Assembly: GCA_031275825.1 (NCBI GenBank)
Contig: JAISOH010000103.1
Location: 1 to 44,178 of the forward strand
Origin: Prevotellaceae bacterium
GTDB taxonomy: Bacteria; Bacteroidota; Bacteroidia; Bacteroidales; UBA932
DNA: 44,178 nucleotides
Reading direction: 5' to 3'
This document shows positions 17,984 to 25,747 of this stretch, in pieces. The notes below the pieces were generated by a model. That model did not search any database. It saw only the letters and a list, made by a program, of their open reading frames with translations, and had not been told where the DNA came from. The translations under genes and the position numbers were made by a program. Numbering within the stretch: the first letter of the stretch is position 1; the number at the start of each line of letters is the position of its first letter.

Positions 17984-18014
17984 CAAAAGTACATAACTTT
18001 TTTTAATGTGCAAA
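17984..18014 (-). promoter_or_regulatory. promoter of the FMN riboswitch / TonB receptor gene
   Basis: On the minus strand TTTG (18011-18014) and TACTTTTG (17984-17991) are separated by 19 bases, matching the Bacteroidetes housekeeping consensus TTTG-N19-TAnnTTTG. Predicted start of transcription is near 17979, just upstream of the FMN aptamer. Confidence 0.65.
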
Positions 18015-18029
18015 TTCTACAGAAAATGA

Positions 18030-20012
18030 CTATGCTTTTTTTGTCAATACCAGAGATGTTCGGCTTGGAAGGTAAAGTTTCAACATATTTGTTTCGTTTT
18101 CGCGTCTTGTTGAATGAATAATCTTATCATCATTGCGTTTGAAGCCGTAAAAATTTTCACTGTCGCTGTCAAGTATTATTTTGTATTTTCCTCTGGCAAT
18201 TTCAAATCCGTAATCCGTATATGATTGCGTCGGATTGAAATTGAATATAAAAATCAGTTCATTGCGCTCAAAAATAAGAACTTGATCTCCATTATTGCAT
18301 ACAATTTGCTGTGGTCGTTTTGAAAATATATTATATGTTTTTACAAGTTTTATCATTTCTTCATCGAAATTGCGAAGATATTGATATTTCAATAATTTAT
18401 CATCAGCAAGATGCCATTGACGGCGGGCATAATGATAATTAAAATTATTTCCTTCTCTTGGGAAATCAATCCACTCGGGATGTCCAAATTCATTTCCCAT
18501 AAAGTTAAGATAACCTCCGCCGGCAAGTGCAACTGTTACCAAACGTATCATTTTGTGCAGTGCAATTCCTCTGTCTATAATGATATTAGGCGTCAGCACG
18601 CTCATTGACGAATACATTTCCTTATCGGCTAATCTGAACATTATCGTTTTATCGCCTACCATTGCCTGGTCGTGGCATTCGGCATAACTTACGGTGTTTT
18701 CTTCAACGCGTTTTTCGGACATTCGGAAAAAAATGTCGCCTGCAATCCAGTCTTCATCGCGTTTTTCACTGATTGTTTTTGACCAGAAATCGGCAACTCC
18801 CATCGACATTCTGAAATCGAAACCTATACCTCCGAGTTGCTGCGATATTGCCATTCCGGGCATTCCGCTGACATCTTCGGCAATTGTAACAGATTTCGGA
18901 TTCAACGAATGTATGAGTTTATTTGCCAGATATAGGTATGTAATTGCATCTTCATCCTGATTTCCATCAAAATACAGGCGATAATCGCCAAAATCAATTC
19001 CCAAGCCGTGATGTGTGTAAATCATACTTGTAACGCCGTCAAAACGAAATCCATCGAATTTATATTCTTCAATCCAATACTTACAGTTTGAAAGTAAAAA
19101 GTGAATTACTTCGTTTTTTGCATAATCAAAACATCGTGAATCCCAAACGGGATGATTTCCGCGTTCTCCTTTGTGAAAATACTGGTATTCCGTTCCGTCA
19201 AAGCGGCTCAATCCCTCGTTTTCGTTTTTTACCGAATGAGAATGAACAATATCAAGAATAACGGCAATTCCTTCTCCGTGAGCGGCATCTATAAGCTGTT
19301 TCAACTCGTCGGGAGTTCCGAATCGTGATGATGGCGCAAAAAAATTGGATACCTGATACCCAAATGAACCGTAATAAGGATGTTCCTGAATAGCCATAAG
19401 TTGAATAACGTTGTAGCCAAGTTGTTTTATTCGAGGTAAAATGTTTTGTCCGAATTCATTATATGTTGATATTTTGGGTTCTTCGCTGCTCATACCGATG
19501 TGAACTTCGTAAATCAGCGGATTTTTTACTGCTTCCGGAATTTTATTTTTAAATTTATATTTCGATTCTGTATGCCAAACCTGCGCTGTTGCAATATGCG
19601 TATTATCATCAAAAATAACGCGCTGTGCATAAGAGGGAATGCGTTCGCCCGAACCTCCGTTCCATTCAACATAAAATTTATACAAATCAAGATGGCTGAA
19701 TAATGAGTTTACAAAAACGCCTTCCCAAACGCCGTTTCCTATATTTTTAAGTTTATATTTTTGTTGCGGTTTCCAATTTGAAAATTCGCCGATAATGTAA
19801 ATACTTGTTGCATTCGGCGCCCATTCCCGAATAATCCAACTGTTTGAAATATTATGCAGTCCAAAATAAAGATAGCCGTTAGCAAAATCAGAAAGCGACA
19901 TACCGTTGGTAATATCTTTTTCTTTTTTTTGCATTTCTTCAAAACGGCGATTAATAGTTCGCTCAAAAGGTATTAAAAAAGGGTCTATTTCTGTTAATTG
20001 CGAAATTTTCAT
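18030..20012 (-). CDS. glgB: 1,4-alpha-glucan branching enzyme (GH13_8-like)
   Basis: Forms alpha-1,6 branches in glycogen by cutting and transferring alpha-1,4 glucan chains. N-terminal CBM48 (IREWAPNATSIYIIGEFSNW) is followed by the GH13 barrel: EVHIGMSSEEP, region I DIVHSHSVKN, region II DGFRFDGVTSM (nucleophile Asp), region III TIAEDVSGMP (acid Glu), region IV SYAECHDQAM (Asp), and GNEFGHPEW. The all-beta C-terminal domain follows. The TSMIYTHHG and EVHIG forms match the eukaryote-type GH13_8 branching enzymes frequent in Bacteroidetes. The start is set at the ATG at 20012; the frame opens six codons earlier with TTG, which overlaps a promoter -7 element (20028-20035). Some Bacteroidetes homologues are annotated simply as alpha-amylase. 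No other glycogen gene is adjacent. Confidence 0.93.
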   Translation of the reverse strand: MKISQLTEIDPFLIPFERTINRRFEEMQKKEKDITNGMSLSDFANGYLYFGLHNISNSWIIREWAPNATSIYIIGEFSNWKPQQKYKLKNIGNGVWEGVFVNSLFSHLDLYKFYVEWNGGSGERIPSYAQRVIFDDNTHIATAQVWHTESKYKFKNKIPEAVKNPLIYEVHIGMSSEEPKISTYNEFGQNILPRIKQLGYNVIQLMAIQEHPYYGSFGYQVSNFFAPSSRFGTPDELKQLIDAAHGEGIAVILDIVHSHSVKNENEGLSRFDGTEYQYFHKGERGNHPVWDSRCFDYAKNEVIHFLLSNCKYWIEEYKFDGFRFDGVTSMIYTHHGLGIDFGDYRLYFDGNQDEDAITYLYLANKLIHSLNPKSVTIAEDVSGMPGMAISQQLGGIGFDFRMSMGVADFWSKTISEKRDEDWIAGDIFFRMSEKRVEENTVSYAECHDQAMVGDKTIMFRLADKEMYSSMSVLTPNIIIDRGIALHKMIRLVTVALAGGGYLNFMGNEFGHPEWIDFPREGNNFNYHYARRQWHLADDKLLKYQYLRNFDEEMIKLVKTYNIFSKRPQQIVCNNGDQVLIFERNELIFIFNFNPTQSYTDYGFEIARGKYKIILDSDSENFYGFKRNDDKIIHSTRRENETNMLKLYLPSRTSLVLTKKA

Positions 20013-20027
20013 GTAATTAATTTGGTG

Positions 20028-20035
20028 CAAATGTA
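20028..20035 (-). promoter_or_regulatory. promoter -7 element of glgB
   Basis: TACATTTG on the minus strand, 16 bases before the ATG at 20012. A TTTC lies 20 bases further upstream as an imperfect -33 element. It overlaps the TTG that would otherwise extend the gene, supporting the shorter start. Confidence 0.45.
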
Positions 20036-20266
20036 ATAAAAATAAACAAATATCTGAAATAATTTTAAAATTTAATTATAAATCCCTGATAATGTTTACA
20101 TAACAATGTTGTAAAATAAAACTTTTTTTGTGCAAACAATTATAATATGAAATTAATATAAATAAAATTTGGATATTAACCTGTTGCTATTTAAGAACAG
20201 TTAAACAGAAAACAAAGAATCCTGACAAAAAAATTGATACAATTCTTATTTGTACAAATTTATGTA

Positions 20267-20296
20267 AAACAGTTTTTAATAGATATGCAACTGTTT
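20267..20296 (-). terminator. weak hairpin after the C1B peptidase gene
   Basis: AAACAGTT / AACTGTTT (8 pairs, 14-base loop) starts directly after the stop codon on the minus strand and runs into a short T stretch. Possible terminator. Confidence 0.35.
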
Positions 20297-20297
20297 G

Positions 20298-21686
20298 TTA
20301 ATTTTCGTCTGCCGAAAACATTGGATCCCAAGCAGGTAATCGTATCGGCTTTTGATTTAACAATTCCAGAATATTTGATGGAACAAATTGTTTTTCAGCA
20401 ACCAGACGAAACATATATTCGCCAAACCATTCGTCCGATATAATTAAATTTCCCTTATATCCTGTATCTCCCCAACTGTTTTCAACCATCCATTTTTTAA
20501 TATTGCCGCCGGCATCAATATCAACGGCAATGAGCGACATGGCATGAGACGAACCGCTTGCAAATGTTATGATTCGCTGTTTTTTATTCATTCCGAAAGT
20601 TGTACCGAAAAGCGATTCATAGTCAAAATTATTGATATCGAGAGTTCCTTTTTCTCTGTTTAAAAATTTACCTACATCGCAACTGAAATACATGGCTTTA
20701 TTTGCTTTTATGCTTTTCACGGCGATATTTTTAATTTCATCTGCCGGAAGATTTATATACAACCAGTTATGTCCATCGTACATGTGCCTGTCGAAATCAA
20801 TTTCGTAAACCTTATAAAATTCGCGACTTGGGTCGTTCATCAGCATTACATAATTATTAATTAAATCGTTTCCGAAAAGTTCGTTATAAAATGAAAGCGG
20901 CGTATATTCTCCTGTTTCAATTATTTTACCTTCGCTGTTCTTTCGCGACCATGCGAATTTCTGTACAGGCTCGCCAAGATTTAATGCAAGTATTCGATAA
21001 ACTGTTCCCAACATTTCTATTTTTTTGTTTGTTATGGTTGCCGGTTTTGTATTTTCAGGCATGTTGCGCAGTTCGAGGGCAAATTCGCGAAGTTTGAGAG
21101 CAAGCAACTGACTCAAACGAGAGGTGCTGTTACTTGAATTTGTTTCGGGCATAACATCTTGCGGAACAACTCCGTACTTTGCAACCAAATCTGCTACTCC
21201 CGTATAAGTTCCTCCATCTCCGACCGGATTTTTCAAAAGCCATTCAACCATTCTGTCGTCTAATGGTTTGCTGCGCGTATCTATTATTCCCTGCAAAAAC
21301 AGATTGCTTTTTTCCAACTGGTCGTAAAAGAAATTATAATTATGACTCAGTTGTAATTCAGGCAAACCGTGCTGTGCGATAGCCTGAGCGCGTAAAACAT
21401 TCAAACCTGTAAACAGCCAGCAACGTCCGCTGCTTTTTTGATTGGTAATACCTTTTGTTGTAACCTTATCACTGAAATCGCCGTTTAGCTGCATTCGATT
21501 TCCTGCATTTTCGGCAAGTTTATTTATATCAACATTTGCAATTGCATTACGAATTGCCCTGTCGGATGCCGTGTTGGTGTATGTTTTCCGGATTTGTGAA
21601 AGATTTTCGGCGCTGATACTGCCGCTTTGCGCCTGTGCATTTAGTATTGCGGCAAACATACTTATTATAAACAGTGTTTTTTTCAT
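20298..21686 (-). CDS. secreted C1B cysteine peptidase (bleomycin hydrolase / aminopeptidase C-like)
   Basis: Papain-fold cysteine peptidase of the bleomycin hydrolase group, 462 residues. Unlike the cytoplasmic PepC of Firmicutes it has a Sec signal peptide (ends LNAQAQ), so it acts in the periplasm or outside. Catalytic C89 lies in SSGRCWLFTGLN, His in SGSSHAMSLIAVD and Asn in VENSWGDTG. The N-terminal extension and the 170-residue insertion between Cys and His are typical of C1B. It probably trims peptides during amino-acid fermentation; the neighbouring DPP IV and M16 peptidases fit a peptide-using lifestyle. Gene lies 71 bases after lptB on the same strand. Confidence 0.92.
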   Translation of the reverse strand: MKKTLFIISMFAAILNAQAQSGSISAENLSQIRKTYTNTASDRAIRNAIANVDINKLAENAGNRMQLNGDFSDKVTTKGITNQKSSGRCWLFTGLNVLRAQAIAQHGLPELQLSHNYNFFYDQLEKSNLFLQGIIDTRSKPLDDRMVEWLLKNPVGDGGTYTGVADLVAKYGVVPQDVMPETNSSNSTSRLSQLLALKLREFALELRNMPENTKPATITNKKIEMLGTVYRILALNLGEPVQKFAWSRKNSEGKIIETGEYTPLSFYNELFGNDLINNYVMLMNDPSREFYKVYEIDFDRHMYDGHNWLYINLPADEIKNIAVKSIKANKAMYFSCDVGKFLNREKGTLDINNFDYESLFGTTFGMNKKQRIITFASGSSHAMSLIAVDIDAGGNIKKWMVENSWGDTGYKGNLIISDEWFGEYMFRLVAEKQFVPSNILELLNQKPIRLPAWDPMFSADEN

Positions 21687-21757
21687 TTCTTTTTTGTATT
21701 TTTTGTTACATATTGACAGATATAATTTTTTATAATTTGATTGCAGGCAATTTTATA

Positions 21758-22492
21758 TCAAAACGTTCTGCGTTTCAATTCAAAATGCTGACCAAGATAT
21801 TTTTTACGTACTTCAGGGTCTGCACTAAGTTCTTCCGGAGTTCCCGCTTTAAGAATATTTCCTTCATACAGTAAATAAGCATGGTCTGTTATCGATAAAG
21901 TTTCATCAACATTATGGTCGGTAATTATAACTCCTATATTTCGATTTTTCAAGTCGGCAACAATTTTCTGAATATCTTCAACAGCAATCGGGTCAACGCC
22001 TGCAAAAGGTTCATCGAGCAAAATAAATTTAGGGTCAATAGCAAGAGCGCGAGCGATTTCGCAACGGCGGCGTTCTCCTCCTGAAAGTTGAATTCCAAAA
22101 CTTTTACGTACACGATTCAAGCCGAATTCGCCAAGTAAATATTCCATTTTTTCTTTTTGCTGTTCTTTTGTAAGGTTTGTCATTTCCAATATCGAACGTA
22201 AATTATCTTCGACGCTCAACTTGCGAAATACCGATGGCTCCTGCGACAAATAAGAAAGTCCTCGCTGTGCGCGTTTATACATCGGTTCGTTTGTGATTTC
22301 AATATTTTCGAGAAAAATGCGTCCCGAATTTGGTTTTACCAAACCTACAATCATATAAAATGAAGTGGTTTTTCCTGCTCCGTTTGGACCAAGCAAACCG
22401 ACAATCTCGCCCTGTTCAACTTCAATAGATACGCCATTTACAACTGTGCGAGTTCCATAACGTTTTACCAGATTTTTTGCATATAATTTCAT
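21758..22492 (-). CDS. lptB: LPS export ABC transporter ATP-binding protein LptB
   Basis: Cytoplasmic ATPase of the LptB2FG complex that extracts lipopolysaccharide from the inner membrane and drives it to the outer membrane. The 244 residues contain Walker A GLLGPNGAGKTTSF, Q-loop YLSQEPSVFRKL, the ABC signature LSGGERRRCEIARALA, Walker B FILLDEPFAGVDP and switch His in IGVIITDHNV. The LptB-style YLSQEPSVFRKLSV and DEPFAGVDPIAVEDIQ distinguish it from other ABC ATPases. A possible -7 element (TATTTTTG, 22557-22564) lies 65 bases upstream. lptF/G are not nearby. Confidence 0.96.
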   Translation of the reverse strand: MKLYAKNLVKRYGTRTVVNGVSIEVEQGEIVGLLGPNGAGKTTSFYMIVGLVKPNSGRIFLENIEITNEPMYKRAQRGLSYLSQEPSVFRKLSVEDNLRSILEMTNLTKEQQKEKMEYLLGEFGLNRVRKSFGIQLSGGERRRCEIARALAIDPKFILLDEPFAGVDPIAVEDIQKIVADLKNRNIGVIITDHNVDETLSITDHAYLLYEGNILKAGTPEELSADPEVRKKYLGQHFELKRRTF

Positions 22493-22556
22493 TTATTCAT
22501 ATTTTTCAATTCATATTTAATATGTATATTTTTTATGTTTATACATAAATACTTTG

Positions 22557-22564
22557 CAAAAATA
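22557..22564 (-). promoter_or_regulatory. possible -7 promoter element of lptB
   Basis: TATTTTTG on the minus strand. The nearest TTTG upstream is 27 bases away, longer than ideal, so support is weak. Confidence 0.3.
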
Positions 22565-22714
22565 CATAAATTTCCCTGACTGTATTATTTTCAAAACTAA
22601 ATATTGCCTATATTATTTATTGTCAGTCGTAAAATTTTGCTCTGTTATTAATTTTTACATAGTATTCACCTCTAATAACAAACAAATTGAAATATTTACA
22701 AGTAAATCGAACAG

Positions 22715-22752
22715 CAGCCAAACCGCTTTTTGAGCAGTTTCGGCTGTTTTTT
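22715..22752 (+). terminator. intrinsic-terminator-like hairpin with its U-tract on the plus strand
   Basis: CAGCCAAACCGCT pairs with AGCAGTTTCGGCTG (12 pairs, one bulge, one mismatch) and is followed on the plus strand by six T. Both flanking genes (lptB and the HIT gene) are on the minus strand; on that strand the hairpin follows the HIT stop codon but has no U-run. It may serve the HIT transcript as a U-less terminator, or end an unrecognised plus-strand RNA. Confidence 0.5.
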
Positions 22753-22764
22753 AATCAAAACTTT

Positions 22765-23160
22765 CTAAACAAAATTTTTGCTTATGCTTTCTGCTATTTG
22801 TTTAAATTCTTCGGGTGACAGTTGTAATTTATCTTTCTTAAAATCAACATCCGACTCTCTGTTGAGCGGAATTAGATGAATGTGAGCATGAGGAACTTCA
22901 AGCCCGAGAACTGTAATGCCGACACGTTTACATTCAACGCTTTTTTTAATTGCTACGGCTACCCGTTTTGCAAAAATTACAAGTTCGCCAAGCGCGCTGT
23001 CGTTAATATCGAAAATATAGTCGGTTTCTTTTTTGGGAACAACCAATGTATGAGCCTTTGCAACAGGATTTATATCCAAAAAGGCATAATGATTTTCATC
23101 TTCGGCAATTTTGTATGATGGTATTTCGCCGTTTATTATTTTTGTAAAAATACTTGCCAT
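22765..23160 (-). CDS. HIT-family nucleotide hydrolase/transferase
   Basis: Small cytoplasmic histidine-triad protein (131 residues), HINT/PKCI branch, that typically hydrolyses purine nucleoside phosphoramidates such as adenylated lysine. The family opening SIFTKIINGEIPSYKIAED and the triad HAHIHLIP (HxHxHxx) are intact. It starts 11 bases after greA, so the two are co-transcribed, an arrangement common in Bacteroidetes. Physiological substrate unknown. Confidence 0.95.
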   Translation of the reverse strand: MASIFTKIINGEIPSYKIAEDENHYAFLDINPVAKAHTLVVPKKETDYIFDINDSALGELVIFAKRVAVAIKKSVECKRVGITVLGLEVPHAHIHLIPLNRESDVDFKKDKLQLSPEEFKQIAESISKNFV

Positions 23161-23171
23161 AATTATTTAAT

Positions 23172-23645
23172 TTATCGTGAAATTTTCAAAATCTTAAATT
23201 TTACAATGCCTGATGGAACCTGTACTTCTACTGCATCATTCACTTTTTTCCCGAGCAGCGATTTTGCTATTGGCGTGCCTACCGAAAGTTTACCTTCTTT
23301 TATATTCGCTTCCGATTCTGCAACAAGCGTATATTCCATAACGGCGCGTGTTGCTACGTTTTCTATTTTCACTTTTGTCATAATTTGAACTTGCGAAATA
23401 TCAATTTTTGTTTCATCAATAATACGCGAATTTGCAAGTACGGACTCAAGATTGGAAATACGAAGTTCCAAAAGCCCCTGGGCTTCTTTTGCCGCATCGT
23501 ATTCTGCATTTTCCGAAAGGTCGCCTTTGTCGCGCGCGTCGGCTATTTGCTGCGATATTTTAGGACGTTCAACGCTTTTTAACTGTTCAAGTTCTTTGCG
23601 CAAGCGCTGCAATCCTTCTTCTGTTACGTAATTTACAGTTGTCAT
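23172..23645 (-). CDS. greA: transcription elongation factor GreA
   Basis: Rescues backtracked RNA polymerase by stimulating cleavage of the nascent transcript. The 157 residues are the standard length. The N-terminal coiled coil carries the catalytic acidic tip GDLSENAEYDAAKEAQ, and the C-terminal FKBP-like domain contains GTPIAKSLLGKKVND and ends VKFKILKI. It heads an operon with the HIT gene. The leader contains a -7 element (23714-23721) and then a terminator-like hairpin with a U-tract (23672-23697), so elongation past the leader may be regulated. Confidence 0.96.
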   Translation of the reverse strand: MTTVNYVTEEGLQRLRKELEQLKSVERPKISQQIADARDKGDLSENAEYDAAKEAQGLLELRISNLESVLANSRIIDETKIDISQVQIMTKVKIENVATRAVMEYTLVAESEANIKEGKLSVGTPIAKSLLGKKVNDAVEVQVPSGIVKFKILKISR

Positions 23646-23671
23646 AAATTTTATTTTTCAAAAACATTAAT

Positions 23672-23697
23672 AAAAAAGAATCCCGAGTATCTCGGAA
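23672..23697 (-). terminator. terminator-like hairpin within the greA leader
   Basis: On the minus strand TTCCGAG-ATA-CTCGGGA (7 pairs, one G-U, 3-base loop) is followed by TTCTTTTTT. It lies about 100 bases after the stop of the upstream gene and 27 bases before the greA ATG, and downstream of a -7 element at 23714-23721. It either terminates the upstream operon or attenuates greA. Confidence 0.55.
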
Positions 23698-23713
23698 CTC
23701 TATGTTTTTTTTA

Positions 23714-23721
23714 CAAAGATA
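23714..23721 (-). promoter_or_regulatory. -7 promoter element of greA
   Basis: TATCTTTG on the minus strand matches TAnnTTTG; predicted start near 23709 gives a 64-base leader containing the hairpin at 23672-23697. No good -33 TTTG at the usual distance. Confidence 0.4.
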
Positions 23722-23783
23722 ATTTATTTTGTCAAATATAAAAAATTTTAAGATAATTATTCTGTTTTATCTATAATTAAATA

Positions 23784-24239
23784 TCAATTAAAATATTTAA
23801 GATTAATAATTTCGGAATAAATCAAAGCCTGACGTAAATCAAAATCGCGTAAAATTTCATTGTTGTTAATATCAGGGGTATTTTCCAAGCCTTTTATTTC
23901 GTTTTGAGATATTTCATCTCCGTTTGCTTCTTGTTCTGCTATTGATGCAAGCGCTGCTTCTATTTGTTCTTTTGTGAAAACAGGTGAACCTTCTTCCTGC
24001 GGAATCACATCTATTGTTTTCAACTTAACTTGGCTTGTACCTTGCTGTGTTTCAAATGTTTTTTCTTCATAATAATCGTTGGTTTCAAAATTTTTAAAAT
24101 CTTCAAAAGGATCTTCGTATTCGTATTTTGGGGTATCGTATGATTGATGATTTTCTTCTTTTTTCTTTCTTCTTCCAAACAATCCCGGAAGTAAAAACAG
24201 GGCTATAAGCAGTAATTTTAAAATATCATCTGTTTCCAT
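23784..24239 (-). CDS. small membrane-anchored hypothetical protein
   Basis: Unrecognised 151-residue protein. It has an N-terminal membrane segment (ILKLLLIALFLLPGLFG, residues 6-22) followed immediately by a basic patch RRKKKEE, so the remainder is probably cytoplasmic. The rest is acidic, rich in Glu, Asp, Tyr and Asn, and likely disordered, with the segment FTKEQIEAALASIAEQEANG as a predicted helix. Starts 3 bases after the upstream lipoprotein gene, so the two are translated together. Function unknown. Confidence 0.7.
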   Translation of the reverse strand: METDDILKLLLIALFLLPGLFGRRKKKEENHQSYDTPKYEYEDPFEDFKNFETNDYYEEKTFETQQGTSQVKLKTIDVIPQEEGSPVFTKEQIEAALASIAEQEANGDEISQNEIKGLENTPDINNNEILRDFDLRQALIYSEIINLKYFN

Positions 24240-24242
24240 AAT

Positions 24243-24707
24243 TTATTTTGCGTTTTTTCTCATCGCTTTTTGAGCGATTTTTTCATTCTTTTTGATACGT
24301 TTTCTTACATCATCATCTTGCCATTGCAAATGGCGTTTACGTTCTTTTTTCAGGTATTTTTGATATTCCTTTTCTTCTTTTTTTGCGTGCCTGATTTCTT
24401 CTTTTCTTGCTTTTTGTTCCTGTTTTGCCCAGTAGCGAGTATTTTTCTCGCGCATACGCTGTTCTTTTTTAAGATCCGAACGATTGTTGACAGACTGATA
24501 CGAATCATGCGATTGAGAAACCAATGGTTTGCGACTGACTTTTGATGTTGCGCCCGAATATTCCGTAATGTTCGATTTTTGCGAACGCCCCGAAGGTAAC
24601 GATTCCGTAGAACAGGATGCCATAGGACACAGCGTCGCTCTTTTTGCGCACGATGCTGTCATCACAAAAATTATTAATATTGTTAGTCGTATTAGTGTTT
24701 TTTGCAT
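24243..24707 (-). CDS. lysine/arginine-rich putative lipoprotein
   Basis: Unrecognised 154-residue protein with a lipoprotein signal (lipobox TASC, Cys about residue 20). A Ser/Thr-rich linker is followed by a strongly basic, charged helix (about residues 77-154) rich in K, R, E and Q and ending KNEKIAQKAMRKNAK, with coiled-coil character. A basic coil tethered to a membrane might bind cell-wall polymer, LPS or nucleic acid, but nothing proves this. Co-translated with the next gene (3-base gap). Confidence 0.7.
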   Translation of the reverse strand: MQKTLIRLTILIIFVMTASCAKRATLCPMASCSTESLPSGRSQKSNITEYSGATSKVSRKPLVSQSHDSYQSVNNRSDLKKEQRMREKNTRYWAKQEQKARKEEIRHAKKEEKEYQKYLKKERKRHLQWQDDDVRKRIKKNEKIAQKAMRKNAK

Positions 24708-24715
24708 TATCTTTG
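24708..24715 (+). promoter_or_regulatory. possible -7 promoter element for the Rieske-like lipoprotein gene
   Basis: TATCTTTG on the plus strand, 48 bases before the ATG at 24763, abutting the start of the divergent gene at 24707. No clear -33 element. Confidence 0.35.
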
Positions 24716-24762
24716 TTTTTTAATATTAATATCAGGCTGCTAAATTATAAAATTATTTTGAT

Positions 24763-25212
24763 ATGAGAATAAAATATACATGTTTTTTAACTTTTTTATT
24801 TTTGGTTTTGTCTTGCGGCAAAGATAAATATGAGGATAATATTCCTTATACAAAAGTGGATTTTCAAGTTTTCCTGCTTACGGATTTCAATAAAGTATTG
24901 ACATCTCCGGGAGGAGTTGCCATTACAAGTTCGTGTCGTCACAACGGAGGAAAAAGTTGCGGATACAAAGACCACGGAATAATCGTTTGCCGAATGATGA
25001 CATCCGACTCTTATGCTGCTTATGCAGGAACCTGTCCGATAGATTTGTCAAAACTTAATATAGTAAATGATGCTGTTTTGAAAGTGGAATGCAGCAAATG
25101 CAACAGAATTTTTGACCTCGAAAATAATGGATTGTCTGGAAATGCGCGATTGCACGGATACCAGATAACAATGTCCATAACAAATCAATCTTTTACCGTA
25201 ACAAATTATTAA
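24763..25212 (+). CDS. Rieske-like-fold lipoprotein with altered cluster ligands
   Basis: Lipoprotein of 149 residues (lipobox VLSC, Cys about residue 18). The middle and end resemble the Rieske-type lipoproteins common in Bacteroidetes: YKDHGIIVCRMM, DSYAAYAGTCPID, then VECSKCNRIFDLENNGL and a final strand LHGYQITMSI. In a true Rieske [2Fe-2S] protein the two motifs are CxH and CxxH; here they read C-P-I and C-S-K-C, so both histidines are missing. With additional Cys in SSCRHNGGKSC it may bind zinc or another metal, or be structural only. It is the lone plus-strand gene in a 20-kb minus-strand stretch and stands by itself. Confidence 0.75.
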   Translation: MRIKYTCFLTFLFLVLSCGKDKYEDNIPYTKVDFQVFLLTDFNKVLTSPGGVAITSSCRHNGGKSCGYKDHGIIVCRMMTSDSYAAYAGTCPIDLSKLNIVNDAVLKVECSKCNRIFDLENNGLSGNARLHGYQITMSITNQSFTVTNY

Positions 25213-25747
25213 AATGCTCCGAAAAATTTGCAAATAAACAATTTTGCTGTCTTACTGCTTGATTATTGTTTGACCTGTTTTATTAAAAACTGTTGTGATT
25301 CTTGATGAAAAAATAAAAAATCTAATCCAAAAACTTGAAAAAGAAAAGAATAGTAGCTATTTGTTTATTTCTCCTTCCAAATTGACAGGACTGCTTTCAT
25401 TACTGTCGTCCATGCTGGATAATTTATTGAATAAAAAATATTTCCCTATCAAAAAATGCTTTCTCCGCTGTAACTTTTTTACTGCAAAGAACACAAATAG
25501 TCCCTATCTTAAAAAGTAGAAATTTTCCAATGGCGTAATCTTTTTTGATTAATTTGTCTTGACATAAGAGCAAGCAGCACGTCATTGCGAACTGCGAAGC
25601 AGTGAAGCAAACCAGAAATTAAAATAGCAATGAAAAAGCGATGGATTTGTTAATAATTATATTATATCCTTTTTAAAGAGGGACTAAATAAGATATTTTT
25701 CAAACCACAGAAAGGATTATGAAAATTAGTGCACTTGAAAGGGGAAA
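25213..25747. other. intergenic region with REP-like fragment, no convincing gene
   Basis: 535 bases between two convergent genes (Rieske-like lipoprotein and DPP IV). A weak open frame at 25295-25519 (first codon not ATG) has no recognisable features. A REP-like piece lies at 25580-25610. No clear terminator is seen for either neighbour. Confidence 0.5.
25580..25610. repeat. REP-like short palindromic repeat, second copy
   Basis: CGTCATTGCGAACTGCGAAGCAGTGAAGCAA contains the perfect small hairpin ACTGC-GAA-GCAGT and the GTCATTGCGAA core also present at 5199-5210, again followed by GAAGCAA. Confidence 0.45.

Noticed and set aside
25295-25519. Plus-strand open frame of about 74 codons after the Rieske-like lipoprotein
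   Set aside because: Non-ATG start, no promoter, no recognisable domain; low-complexity Lys/Leu/Asn composition of AT-rich DNA.
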